Assembly: GCF_002217755.1 (NCBI RefSeq) | Contig: NZ_BCFL01000022.1 | Location: 310,001 to 374,000 of the forward strand | From: Streptomyces hyaluromycini | GTDB taxonomy: Bacteria > Actinomycetota > Actinomycetes > Streptomycetales > Streptomycetaceae | Reading direction: 5' to 3' | Length of the DNA stretch: 64,000 bases | Part shown: positions 18,857-27,138 of the stretch, piece after piece | Layout of the letters: each line of letters starts with the position of its first letter | Position numbering within the stretch: the first letter of the stretch is position 1 | The notes under the pieces: generated by a model | Databases searched by the model: none | What the model was told of the DNA's origin: nothing | What the model saw: the letters and a program-made list of their open reading frames with translations, nothing else | Made by a program: the position numbers and the translations under genes

Positions 18857-19033
18857 TCACGGATACCGGTGACCGGCGCGCGGCCCGCCGACGATCCGCC
18901 AGATCTTCATCTCGCGCATCAAGGCGGGGATCTCGGTGACGAACAGCGCCAGGAACAGCGCGCCCACCACGGCGACCTCGGCGGTCAGCACGCGCTGGGC
19001 CGCCGTTCCGGTTCTCCTGCGTTGCATCTTCAT
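18857..19033 (-). CDS. Small membrane protein (DUF6893-like) of the hydrogenase locus
   Basis: 58-aa protein with one hydrophobic helix (VLTAEVAVVGALFLALFVTEIPAL) flanked by basic residues (MKMQRRRTGTAAQR at the start). I chose the ATG at 19033 because GGGAG lies 8 bases upstream; an in-frame GTG at 19042 overlaps that site. It sits between hypA and the other small gene. A membrane anchor or adaptor for the hydrogenase is possible but only inferred. Confidence 0.6.
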   Translation of the reverse strand: MKMQRRRTGTAAQRVLTAEVAVVGALFLALFVTEIPALMREMKIWRIVGGPRAGHRYP

Positions 19034-19055
19034 AGCGGGCACTCCCTGCTCTGTG

Positions 19056-19262
19056 TCACGCGGGCGGGATGTTGGGCATGACGTCCAGCAGGACGTCGTG
19101 CTGCTTCCAGTCGATGCCGGTCGAGCGCCGCGCGTCGGCGGTGCCGTCCCGGTGGTGCCCCCTCTGGGTGGTGTACGGACCCTCGTTGCCCTGGTGGATG
19201 CCGGGCACGTGGGACGGTGTGTCGGGCCGGGCCTGGGCGCGGCCGACTCGGATGCTGCCCAT
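19056..19262 (-). CDS. 68-aa conserved-looking small protein of the hydrogenase locus
   Basis: Soluble, Gly/Pro/His-containing small protein with no Cys and no recognised domain. The start is well supported: GGAAGGAG lies 7 bases before the ATG. The C-terminal segment DWKQHDVLLDVMPNIPPA looks structured and ends just before the membrane-protein gene. Its place inside the hydrogenase operon suggests a role in assembly or electron transfer, but nothing in the sequence proves this. Confidence 0.55.
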   Translation of the reverse strand: MGSIRVGRAQARPDTPSHVPGIHQGNEGPYTTQRGHHRDGTADARRSTGIDWKQHDVLLDVMPNIPPA

Positions 19263-19291
19263 GAGGTTTCTCCTTCCTGTGTTGCCGTTCC

Positions 19292-19900
19292 TCAAGAACG
19301 CTCGGTGAGCTCCTCGAAGAAACGCTCCACGGCCGGCCACATCCGGCCGCCGCCGGACAGGCCGCGCCACTCCCGGCGGACCACGGCGAGCATGCGGAAG
19401 CAGTCGTCGACCGGGACGATCCAGTGGTGGTCCAGGCCGTGCACGGTGTTGACCAGCAGTGCCTCGACGTCGGGGGTCATGCCGGCCAGGGGCGGGCAGC
19501 CGGCGACCGCACGCTGCCAGGCCGCCGCCGCCACCTCCCAGCGCATGGCCCCCGCCGGGCTCGGCCCCTCGGCGGTGACCGAGCCGTCGGCGCGCGGCAC
19601 GAAGAAGACCAGGCCGACCGGGACCCCGAGGGCCGCGGTGTCGACCTTCGGGAGGCGGACCCGGCGGGTGGGGATCAGCCGGAACTGGCCGTCGCCCGCG
19701 CCGGTGCCCTGCCGGGTGTCGGCGAACAGCACCGAGCAGGCCCGGCAGGCACAGCGGACCTCGGCCTGCCCGGTGTCGTACAGATGCGGATGGTCCTCGG
19801 CCAGCGGCTCGGCGCACAGGTCGCACACCTCCGCCCCGGCCGCCGGCTGCCGGTCGGCCGAGGAACGGATGAGGCGGGCCAGGGCTCCGTCGGCGGTCAC
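19292..19900 (-). CDS. DUF5947-family protein of hydrogenase locus
   Basis: 202-aa protein whose N-terminus carries two Cys pairs reminiscent of a zinc ribbon or rubredoxin-like site: EVCDLCAEPLAEDHPHLYD (CxxC) and RCACRACSVLF (CxCxxC). The rest is a mixed alpha/beta region with MRWEVAAAAWQRAV and HHWIVPVDDCFRM. DUF5947 proteins are encoded in group 1h hydrogenase loci; their role is not known to me. A metal-site or Fe-S function in the electron path or in maturation is plausible. The GTG start overlaps the NifU-like gene stop by 4 bases. Confidence 0.7.
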   Translation of the reverse strand: MTADGALARLIRSSADRQPAAGAEVCDLCAEPLAEDHPHLYDTGQAEVRCACRACSVLFADTRQGTGAGDGQFRLIPTRRVRLPKVDTAALGVPVGLVFFVPRADGSVTAEGPSPAGAMRWEVAAAAWQRAVAGCPPLAGMTPDVEALLVNTVHGLDHHWIVPVDDCFRMLAVVRREWRGLSGGGRMWPAVERFFEELTERS

Positions 19901-20445
19901 CGGGCCTCCTGTGGCCGGCGCAGGGAGTCCAGGGGCACGAAGGCGGGCGCCGAGGCCTCGGGCACCGGCTGCACGTCGGCCAGCTCGGGGGCAGCGGCGA
20001 GCACCGCCTCCCGGACGGCGTCGGTCACCTCAGTGGTACCTCCGCCGCACCCCGAGCCGCAACCGCCGCCCGTGGCCAGCCGCACCCGGCCCACCTCGCC
20101 CTCCACACCGGCCCACTCGACGTCGCCGCCGCGCTCCTGGACGGCGGGGCGCAGCCGCTCGACCGCGCGGGCGGCCCGGAGCTCGGGCGGTTCGGGATGG
20201 ATGTCGTGCAGGACGAGCAGGTGGTCGAGGAGCTCGTCGTCGGCGAGCTGCCGGACGGCCGCCGGGTCCGCGTGGTCGAGGACCCGGGCGAGCGCCTCGC
20301 CGTAGACCTCGGTCAGCAGCCGCACCGCCTCGACGGCCGAACCGCCGGTCGGACCGGGAGCGGACTCCAGGCCCTCCAGCAGCGCGTCGAGCCGGGCCAG
20401 CCGGGCCTCGACCGCCGGCCCGTCGAGACGCCCGGCGTCAGCCAT
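19897..20445 (-). CDS. NifU C-terminal-domain-like protein (HhyE-type accessory)
   Basis: 182-aa protein. An N-terminal helical half (about 1-75) is followed by a NifU-like domain with HPEPPELRAARAVERLRPAV and the Gly-rich putative cluster loop GGGCGSGCGGG. Classical NifU C-terminal domains use CxxC; here the two Cys are spaced CxxxC. Group 1h hydrogenase loci typically carry a putative Fe-S protein beside the large subunit, thought to help pass electrons to the quinone pool. It overlaps the large-subunit gene by 8 bases. Confidence 0.7.
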   Translation of the reverse strand: MADAGRLDGPAVEARLARLDALLEGLESAPGPTGGSAVEAVRLLTEVYGEALARVLDHADPAAVRQLADDELLDHLLVLHDIHPEPPELRAARAVERLRPAVQERGGDVEWAGVEGEVGRVRLATGGGCGSGCGGGTTEVTDAVREAVLAAAPELADVQPVPEASAPAFVPLDSLRRPQEAR

Positions 20446-22228
20446 GACTCGCTCCGTACACCGGCGAGTGCGTGACGCTCAGGGTCTTGCCCTTGCCCGT
20501 GTACATGTGGACACCGCACGGCAGACAGGGGTCGAAGCTGCGGACCGTGCGCATGATGTCGACGCCCTTGAAGTCGTCCGGGCCGTTCTCCTCGAAGATC
20601 GGCTGGCCCATCACGGCGTCCTCGTACGGGCCCGGGGTGCCGAACTTGTCACGGGGGCTGGCGTTCCACGGGGTCGGCGGGTACGGGTGGTAGTTGGCGA
20701 TCTTCTTGTCCTTGATCACCAGGTGGTGCGAGAGGACCCCGCGCACGGCCTCGTGGAAACCGCAGCCGATCGCCTCGTCCGGCACCTCGAAGTCCTCGAA
20801 CACCTTGGTGTCGCCGGACCGCACCAGCCCCATCGCCTCGTCCAGGAACTGCAGGGCCATGGCGGCCGCGTAGGCGACGAAGTACGGCCGGGCGCGGTCG
20901 CGTTCGAGGGTGTTGGACCACTTCGGGATCTTCCACTCCAGCGTGGTCTCCGGCAGGGACGCGCCCTTGGGCAGCGAGATCCGCACGCTGTGGCCGGTGG
21001 CCTTGATGTACGGCGTGTCGACGATGCCGTTCAGCGCGGTCGACCAGAGCCTGGCCAGCGGGCCGCCGCCGGTGTCCAGGGCCAGGTGGTCGCCGGTGCG
21101 CTGGTCGTACCAGCGCGGGCTCATCACCCAGCTGTAGTTGCCCTCGAAGTCCCGCTTCTGCGGCACCGGGAGGGTGGTCTGGTTCCACGGGTGGCGCATG
21201 TCGACGGGGTTGCCGAGCGGGTCGTGGGTGACGAACGGGTCCTCGTTGACCCAGTCCTCGTAGAACGAGCTGCCCAGCATGATCCGCAGGCCCAGGTTGA
21301 TGTCGACCAGGTTGTTGGTGACCAGCTCGCCGTCGACCACGATGCCCGGGGTGACGTACATCGCCTTGCCCCAGCGGTTCATGTTCTCGTACTTGTAGTC
21401 GACGACCTTCGGGTCCTGCCAGGCGCCCCAGCAGCCGAGCATGATACGGCGCTTGCCGACCTCCTCGTAGCCGGGCAGTGCCTCGTAGAAGAAGTCGAAG
21501 ACGTCGTCGTTCATGGCGACGGCCTTCTTCACGAAGTCGATGACGTGCATCAGCCGGCTGAGGTAGTCGGTGAACGCGGTCGGCGACGGCATGGTGCCGA
21601 CACCGCCCGGATACAGCGTGGAGGGGTGCACATGGCGGCCCTCCATCAGGCAGAACATCTCGCGGGTGGTCCGGGAGACCTTCAGGGCCTCCTTGTAGAC
21701 CTCGCCCTCGAAGGGGTTGAAGGCCTTCATGATGTCCGCGATGGTCCGGTAGCCGTGGATGTCACCGCGCGGCGCGTTGGTCTTCTGCGCGCGGGCCAGG
21801 ACGGTCGGATTGGTGGCCTTCACCATCTGCTCGCAGAAGTCCACGAAGACCAGGTTGTCCTGGAAGATCGTGTGGTCGAACATGTACTCGGCCGCTTCGC
21901 CGAGGTTGACGATGTGCTCGGCCAGCGGCGGCGGCTTCACGCCGTACGCCATCTGCTGGGCGTAGTCGGAGCAGGTGGTGTGGTTGTCGCCGCAGATGCC
22001 GCAGATGCGGGAGGTGATGAACCCGGCGTCGCGCGGGTCCTTCCCCTTCATGAAGACGGAGTAGCCGCGGAAGAGGGAGGAGGTGCTGTGACACTCCACC
22101 ACCTCCTTGTTGGCGAAGTCGATCTTCGTGTAGATGCCCAGGTTTCCGATGATCCGCGTGATCGGATCCCAGGACATGTCCACGATCTGCGCGGGCTTGC
22201 GCCCTTTCTGCCGGGCCTCTGTTGTCAT
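20438..22228 (-). CDS. hhyL: Group 1h [NiFe]-hydrogenase large subunit
   Basis: 596-aa catalytic subunit for H2 oxidation. The first Ni-ligand pair is in RICGICGDNH (C76, C79, with H83) and the second in DPCLPCGVH (C568, C571). Cleavage after H574 would remove a 22-residue tail. The sequence DPITRIIGNLGIYTKIDF at the N-terminus and the overall length match the actinobacterial high-affinity (formerly group 5) enzymes. It lies downstream of the small subunit with a 57-base gap. All maturation functions are encoded within 12 kb. Confidence 0.95.
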   Translation of the reverse strand: MTTEARQKGRKPAQIVDMSWDPITRIIGNLGIYTKIDFANKEVVECHSTSSLFRGYSVFMKGKDPRDAGFITSRICGICGDNHTTCSDYAQQMAYGVKPPPLAEHIVNLGEAAEYMFDHTIFQDNLVFVDFCEQMVKATNPTVLARAQKTNAPRGDIHGYRTIADIMKAFNPFEGEVYKEALKVSRTTREMFCLMEGRHVHPSTLYPGGVGTMPSPTAFTDYLSRLMHVIDFVKKAVAMNDDVFDFFYEALPGYEEVGKRRIMLGCWGAWQDPKVVDYKYENMNRWGKAMYVTPGIVVDGELVTNNLVDINLGLRIMLGSSFYEDWVNEDPFVTHDPLGNPVDMRHPWNQTTLPVPQKRDFEGNYSWVMSPRWYDQRTGDHLALDTGGGPLARLWSTALNGIVDTPYIKATGHSVRISLPKGASLPETTLEWKIPKWSNTLERDRARPYFVAYAAAMALQFLDEAMGLVRSGDTKVFEDFEVPDEAIGCGFHEAVRGVLSHHLVIKDKKIANYHPYPPTPWNASPRDKFGTPGPYEDAVMGQPIFEENGPDDFKGVDIMRTVRSFDPCLPCGVHMYTGKGKTLSVTHSPVYGASHG

Positions 22229-22285
22229 CAGCGTCGCTGACCTTTGCTGTGGGGGGGACTTGGGGGTCGGGAGGGCGCGGGCGTG

Positions 22286-23377
22286 TCAGGGCCGCCAGCG
22301 CGGGGCGTAGCCGCTGGTGAGCTTGCGCTTGTTGTGGCGCCACTTCGGCTCGTGGTTGACCAGCTCGTTGGTGAAGCCGCGCAGCCTGCGGATGACCGCC
22401 CCGTACGGCTTGATCGCGAGCGAGGAGAGGGTGCCGCCGGGCGGTTCGTCCATGAACGGCATGAACGCGTCCGGGAAGCCCGGCATGGTGCAGCCGATGC
22501 AGATACCGCCGACGTTCGGACAGCCGCCGATGCCGGCCATCCAGCCCCGCTTGGGCACGTTGCAGTTCACGACCGGACCCCAGCAGCCCGTCTTGACCAG
22601 GCACTTGGGCGAGTTGTAGTCCGTCGCGAAGGACGCCTGCTCGTAGTACGAGCCCCGGTCGCAGCCCTCGTGCACCGTGCGCCCGAACAGCCACTGGGGG
22701 CGCAGCATGTGGTCCAGCGGCGGCGGGGGAGCGGTGCCGGCGGCGTGGTACAGCACCCAGACCAGGGTCTCCATGAAGTTCTCCGGCTGGACCGGGCAGC
22801 CCGGGATGTTCACCACCGGCAGCCCGCCCTGCGACTTGAAGTCCCAGCCGAGGTAGTCCGCGAGGCCCATGGCGCCGGTCGGGTTGCCGGCCATCGCGTG
22901 GATGCCGCCGAAGGTGGCGCAGGTGCCGACGGCCACCACCGCCCAGGCCCTGGGCGCCAGTTCGTCGATCCAGTCGTTGAGGGTCTGCGGCTGGCCGGTC
23001 TCCGGGTCGTTGCCGAAGGACGTCCAGTAGCCGTCGCCCTCGATGATGTTCTGGTTCGGGATCGATCCCTCGATGACGAGGATGAACGGCTCCAGTTCGC
23101 CCCGCGCGGCCGCCCGGTACGGCGCGAGGAAGTCCTCGCCGCCCAGGCTCGGCGAGAGCACCTTGTTGACCAGGTTGACCTTCGGTATCCCCGGGATCAG
23201 GCCCAGGACCAGGTCCTCGATGGAGGGCTGGTCGGCGGCCGTCACGGAGACGGTGTCGCCGTCGCAGCTCATGCCCTCGGAGATCCAGAGGATGGTGATC
23301 TCGTCGAACCCCTGGTGTTCGCCGGCCGGGCCGGGTTCGCCGCCGACGGCCGTGGTGCCGTTCTTGCTGGTGCTCAT
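22286..23377 (-). CDS. hhyS: Group 1h [NiFe]-hydrogenase small subunit
   Basis: 363-aa electron-transfer subunit with three Fe-S clusters. The proximal-cluster motif is C38-D-G-D41 where most hydrogenases have CxxC, so D41 is the expected fourth ligand, as described for the Ralstonia eutropha actinobacterial-type enzyme. The further proximal ligands lie around VGTCATFGG and IPGCPVQP. Distal and medial sites follow in HEGCDRGSYY, SPKCLVKTGCWGP, CNVPKRG and GGCPNVGGICIGCTMPGFPD. There is no Tat signal, so the enzyme should stay cytoplasmic. GGAGG lies 8 bases before the ATG, and the upstream gene stops 3 bases before it. Confidence 0.95.
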   Translation of the reverse strand: MSTSKNGTTAVGGEPGPAGEHQGFDEITILWISEGMSCDGDTVSVTAADQPSIEDLVLGLIPGIPKVNLVNKVLSPSLGGEDFLAPYRAAARGELEPFILVIEGSIPNQNIIEGDGYWTSFGNDPETGQPQTLNDWIDELAPRAWAVVAVGTCATFGGIHAMAGNPTGAMGLADYLGWDFKSQGGLPVVNIPGCPVQPENFMETLVWVLYHAAGTAPPPPLDHMLRPQWLFGRTVHEGCDRGSYYEQASFATDYNSPKCLVKTGCWGPVVNCNVPKRGWMAGIGGCPNVGGICIGCTMPGFPDAFMPFMDEPPGGTLSSLAIKPYGAVIRRLRGFTNELVNHEPKWRHNKRKLTSGYAPRWRP

Positions 23378-23380
23378 GCG

Positions 23381-25102
23381 CTAGGCCTCCGATGGAGTGG
23401 GGCCCGGGGACGGCTCGGCAGCCGCCGCTGGATCCGGGACGTCGGTGCCCCCGAGCGGCTCGACTTCGTCGGGCCGGAAGTAGTGGTAACGGCCGTACCA
23501 GCCGTGCAGTTCGGCCGCCGGATCGTCGTCCACGGTGACGGCGAGATGGGTGCTGCCGTCCACGTCGTGGAAGACGGCGGCCACGGTCGCGGTCCGGCCG
23601 GCCAGGAACATGTCCTGGGCGTCGGAGCCCCTGCCCCGCGGGCACAGCCGCACCGGGCTGCCACCGCCGACCCGCACACCGCCGACCAGGACGGTGTCGG
23701 TGGCCGGGGAGATCCCGTCGTCGCCGCCCTGCTGCCACCAGAGGGGGCGTTCGGCGGGGGAGCTTTTGCCGGCGGGGCGTGCGGCGGGGGTGTACTGGCC
23801 GGTGGGGTGTGTGCCAAGTGAGCTCCGGCCGACGGGATTTGCGTGGAGGGAGCCTTCGCCGGCGGGGCGTGCGCGGCTGGAGCCGTCTCCGAGGACGGAG
23901 GCTTCGCCGATGGAGCCGCGTCCGGTGGACCCGTGTCGGGTGGAGCCGTCTCCGGTGGCGGCTTCGCCGATGGAGTCCTCGCCGGCCGACGCTTCGCTGA
24001 TCGGGTTGAGCGAGCGGATGGCGCCGTGCAGCCGTTCGAAGACCTCCGGTGGCATCGTGTCGACCCGGTCGAGGATCTCGGCGGCCCGTGGGTCGGTGGC
24101 CCTGGCCTCCCGCTTCTCCTCCTCCGTCAGCAGCATGGTGCGCAGGGTCAGGATCTCGTCGATCTCACCGGCATCGTGCAGGTCACCCGGGCTCTCCGGC
24201 GCCACCTGCGGATGGTCGGGGAGGATGATCGGCGAGGACAGCAGCAGGGCGGACACCGAGCCGTCCGCGGGGGCGGGGGCGGGGGGCGCGCCGCCGAGCA
24301 CCGGGAAGGTGAAGTCGTTGCGGCAGTTCCGGGCGGCCTCCTGGAGGGCCGGGCCCGGGTCGATCAGGGAGACGAACTCCGCGCCCTCGACGCCGAGAAG
24401 GGTGTGGGTCGCGATGAGCGCGTGCCGCAGGGCCCGTTCGCGGGGGGCATGCGGATCCCCCACGTGCCCCTCGTTGGCGGTGCGCACCCGGAGCCGGAAG
24501 AGCCCTTCGCCGAGCCGCTCGGCCACGAGGACGGTACTCGCCTGCACTTCCGCCCGGCGCCGCACCACCCGCCCCGCGCCGGAGGACAGCTCCTGCGTGT
24601 CGGTGCCGGCCGGGGAACCCACCGGAAACCTGTGCTCGCCCTCGTCCAGCGCGATCGTGAGGTCGGTCTCGCGCGCCACCGCTTCCTCGAAGGTCAGCTG
24701 CACGGTCCCGTCGTCGCAGCTCAGCGACTCGACCGGCCGCCCGTCGCGGTCCTCGACCTGCTTGTGCTGCACGTGCAGATACCGCACCCGCAGCCGTACG
24801 ACCGTATCCGGCCGGCGCACCCGCAGCAGGCATTCCGTCTGCTGGTACCAGGAGTCAGCCGAACCCGACACACCCGGTCTGACCGGACCGTCGGCCTCCA
24901 CCCAGTCCCGGGGCAGGAGGACCCCGAACTGCCAGCGGGCACGATTCTTCGGCGAGGACCGCCGATAGGGGTAGAGGAGGTAGCCCTCGTAGAGCACGGC
25001 GTCGGCAACGGCACTCATCTGTTCGAAGGTCGGTGCGGGGCGGCCGGAACCGTCCACCAGGGCAGTGCGGGGCGCTCTGCCGTCGACCAGTCCCTCGGCC
25101 AT
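23381..25102 (-). CDS. Unknown 573-aa protein heading the hydrogenase operon
   Basis: Residues 1-350 form a soluble region with many beta-like stretches (LLRVRRPDTVVRLRVRYLHV, FRLRVRTANEGHVGDPH). Residues ~355-450 are a low-complexity Gly/Ser/Ala linker built from short repeats (GSIGEAS-like units). The last ~120 residues include HGWYGRYHYFRPDEVEPL. I recognise no catalytic motif. The start has GAGGAGG just upstream, and the stop is 3 bases before hhyS, so it is translationally coupled to the structural genes. An assembly factor or scaffold for this hydrogenase type is plausible (inference). Confidence 0.65.
   Translation of the reverse strand: MAEGLVDGRAPRTALVDGSGRPAPTFEQMSAVADAVLYEGYLLYPYRRSSPKNRARWQFGVLLPRDWVEADGPVRPGVSGSADSWYQQTECLLRVRRPDTVVRLRVRYLHVQHKQVEDRDGRPVESLSCDDGTVQLTFEEAVARETDLTIALDEGEHRFPVGSPAGTDTQELSSGAGRVVRRRAEVQASTVLVAERLGEGLFRLRVRTANEGHVGDPHAPRERALRHALIATHTLLGVEGAEFVSLIDPGPALQEAARNCRNDFTFPVLGGAPPAPAPADGSVSALLLSSPIILPDHPQVAPESPGDLHDAGEIDEILTLRTMLLTEEEKREARATDPRAAEILDRVDTMPPEVFERLHGAIRSLNPISEASAGEDSIGEAATGDGSTRHGSTGRGSIGEASVLGDGSSRARPAGEGSLHANPVGRSSLGTHPTGQYTPAARPAGKSSPAERPLWWQQGGDDGISPATDTVLVGGVRVGGGSPVRLCPRGRGSDAQDMFLAGRTATVAAVFHDVDGSTHLAVTVDDDPAAELHGWYGRYHYFRPDEVEPLGGTDVPDPAAAAEPSPGPTPSEA
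23876..23978. repeat. ~60-bp degenerate direct repeat inside the 573-aa gene
   Basis: GGCTTCGCCGATGGAG occurs at 23900-23915 and again at 23960-23975, exactly 60 bases apart. The flanking TGGAGCCGTCTCCG is also repeated (23878 and 23941). The repeats are in frame (multiples of 3) and encode the Gly/Ser linker, so copy-number change would alter linker length without a frameshift. Confidence 0.7.
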
Positions 25103-25156
25103 GCAGCCTCCTCGGATCCGTGCGCGCGCCCATACCTTCCACCACGGTCACATCGG

Positions 25157-25372
25157 TCACGCCCGCTCGCCTCTTCTGGACGAGCGGCGTTGGACCGGAC
25201 GGGGGGGGTGGGGTGGTGGTGCCTCGGCGTACGCCGGATCAGCGGGCGGAGCGCTGACTCGGTGCGCGTAGGCGGCCTGCACGAGCGGGCCCGCAGGACG
25301 CTCTGGATTCCGGATGGGGACCTTGACGACGGCGCCGGTGCCCGGGTCCACCCGGACAAGGCCCGGGTCCAC
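25157..25372 (-). CDS. Doubtful 71-aa small ORF upstream of the hydrogenase operon
   Basis: A GTG-initiated frame starting VDPGTGAVVKVPIRNPER after a duplicated VDPG unit. Composition is plausible for a protein, and it precedes the hydrogenase operon on the same strand. However, no convincing ribosome-binding site is seen, and the frame is open further upstream without another start. The DNA contains a 16-base direct repeat (CCGGGTGGACCCGGGC). The 25103-25550 stretch otherwise holds only the probable operon promoter and a G-tract. Confidence 0.25.
   Translation of the reverse strand: MDPGLVRVDPGTGAVVKVPIRNPERPAGPLVQAAYAHRVSAPPADPAYAEAPPPHPPRPVQRRSSRRGERA
25201..25219 (+). other. G-tract in the hydrogenase promoter region
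   Basis: Eight G, then T, four G, T, two G, T, two G on the plus strand, about 100-120 bases upstream of the first gene of the minus-strand hydrogenase operon. It could form a G-quadruplex or be prone to slippage; no function is shown. Confidence 0.4.
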
Positions 25373-25550
25373 CCGGATCAGGCCCGTGTACGGCAGGTTC
25401 TCCGGCTCGCCCGACTGCCGTGCCGGTCCCGACGAGCGTGCAACCGCCGACGTGCCCGGCGCACCGAGATTCCCCGGCGGACCCCGACTTCCCGGAGCTC
25501 AGCGGCATGTCCCGGTCGCCCTTCCCACATCCCCGCCGTTTCAGACGTGG

Positions 25551-26384
25551 TCAGGGGGCGACGAAGAGGGCGGGGAAGCGAGGTCCGAGCCAGGGCTTGC
25601 GTCCGAAGGCGAGCACCTGACCCCGGGCCATCGCCAGCCAGGGGTTGCGGCGGCCGAGGGCGATGAGCAGGAAGGCGACCGGATCGATGAGGATCGTGCA
25701 GTCGGGGCGGTCGCGCGGTTCCGCTGCCACCTGGACGGCACCGTCGGTGAGGGTGACGCCGAAGGCGCTGTCGCCACCGCGCAGCCGGATCGTGTAGCGG
25801 GCGGTCAGACCGGCGGTGGCCGAGCCGTCGGCCACGGTCGGCATCACCGAGAGCATGAACGGCATGCACCACGCGACCCGTTCGGCGTCGATCATGTGCG
25901 GGCGCCGCAGCGCACGGGCGAGGTCGTAGCCGTGGCCCAGCATGTGGGTGAGCAGATAGGAGGCGAGGACGGACCGGTCCATCGGGCCGAGCGGAGTCAC
26001 GGGCGCCGGGCCGTCGGCCGTCGTGGCCAGCGCGTCGGCGCAGCGCTCCGCCTGCTCGGCGATCATCGCCGCGAGCGGTGCCGCCCGGCGCTCCCCGAAC
26101 GCGGCCAGCGACTCGGCGTTGGCGGCCGCCAGGCTCTGCGGTGTGCCGTCCCCGTACGGGCGCGCCCGGCCCTGGGCGAGGTCGGCCATCAGCTCGTTGG
26201 CCAGCGCCAGATGCGCCGCCGCCTCGCCGACCGTCCACTTCGATCCCGGTACGGCGGCACTTGTGTCGGCGACGCCGTCGAGGACGGCCGTGATGTCGGC
26301 GGCGGTCTGCCGTATCGCCTGCCCCAGCCCCGCGGGCAGCGCCCCTCGGTCGTCCTGCCGTGCCGCCTGATCCACGCTGGTCAC
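25551..26384 (-). CDS. Maleylpyruvate isomerase-fold (mycothiol-dependent type) protein
   Basis: 277-aa protein. The N-terminal DinB-like four-helix domain (MDMPI_N type) shows WTVGEAAAHLALANELMADLAQG and LASYLLTHMLGHGYDLARAL, with the family His residues. The C-terminal ~100 residues are an SCP2-like domain (AAEPRDRPDCTILIDPVAFLLIALG). Members use mycothiol or bind metals; few have known substrates. The GTG at 26384 was chosen over a possible start at 26432 because the domain begins just after it. It follows the TetR gene on the same strand. Confidence 0.78.
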   Translation of the reverse strand: MTSVDQAARQDDRGALPAGLGQAIRQTAADITAVLDGVADTSAAVPGSKWTVGEAAAHLALANELMADLAQGRARPYGDGTPQSLAAANAESLAAFGERRAAPLAAMIAEQAERCADALATTADGPAPVTPLGPMDRSVLASYLLTHMLGHGYDLARALRRPHMIDAERVAWCMPFMLSVMPTVADGSATAGLTARYTIRLRGGDSAFGVTLTDGAVQVAAEPRDRPDCTILIDPVAFLLIALGRRNPWLAMARGQVLAFGRKPWLGPRFPALFVAP

Positions 26385-26444
26385 CCCTGTTCTGTCGCGC
26401 GGTACCCAATCAGACGCACGGGCGCACCACAACCCCCGCGGCGA

Positions 26445-26987
26445 TCACCGTGCCCCGAGCCCGTGCAGAAAGGTGTCGACGACCGTGTCGGCGGCCTGGG
26501 CGGCGCTGAGCTCGGGCAACTGCTGCGACGCCAGATGCATGAGCTGCGGCAGCAGTGAACTCGCCCAGGCGAGGGGCAGGTCGGCGCGGAGCAGCCCCTC
26601 GTCGGTGGCCCGCCGCAGGAAGTCGTCGACGTCCCGGACCAGGGCGTCGCGCCGCTCCCGGATCGCGTCGTCGGCACGCAGCCGGGTGAGCTCCACGGGC
26701 CACTTGCGATTGACGCCGATGATCTCCTCGACGTACCGGTGCAGAGCCACGGAGACGGGGGCCTCGCGCAGCCTGGCGTGCTCGACGGCCCGCTCGACCG
26801 CGTCGTACCGCGCCTCGTAGATGGCCGCCAGCAGCTCCTCGCGGGACGCGAACCGGCGGTAGACGGTGCGCCGGTCGACCCCGGCCTCGGCGGCGATCGC
26901 GGCGATGCTCGTGCCCGGGTCGGCGGCGAGCATACGGGCCCCGGTCGTCAGAACGGCTTCCAGATTGCGTGCTGCGTCAGCTCTCAC
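26445..26987 (-). CDS. TetR-family repressor
   Basis: 180-aa regulator. The N-terminal helix-turn-helix is GTSIAAIAAEAGVDRRTVYRRFASREELLAAIY (about residues 25-57). The C-terminal ligand domain is helical. It is divergent from the aldehyde dehydrogenase gene across 151 bases and followed by the maleylpyruvate-isomerase-fold gene, so it probably controls both through that shared region. Confidence 0.9.
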   Translation of the reverse strand: MRADAARNLEAVLTTGARMLAADPGTSIAAIAAEAGVDRRTVYRRFASREELLAAIYEARYDAVERAVEHARLREAPVSVALHRYVEEIIGVNRKWPVELTRLRADDAIRERRDALVRDVDDFLRRATDEGLLRADLPLAWASSLLPQLMHLASQQLPELSAAQAADTVVDTFLHGLGAR

Positions 26988-27138
26988 GCACGGAGCATAT
27001 CCGGAGGTGTGGCACCTAGTACGCCTACCGACTCAGCAATGAGCTGGAGCGAAGTCGAAGTGCTACATTGATGTGACAGATAGGCGAGTGGCGGATGGAT
27101 GACAAACCCGATTCGCTCCGATCCTCGAGAGAGGGCAC

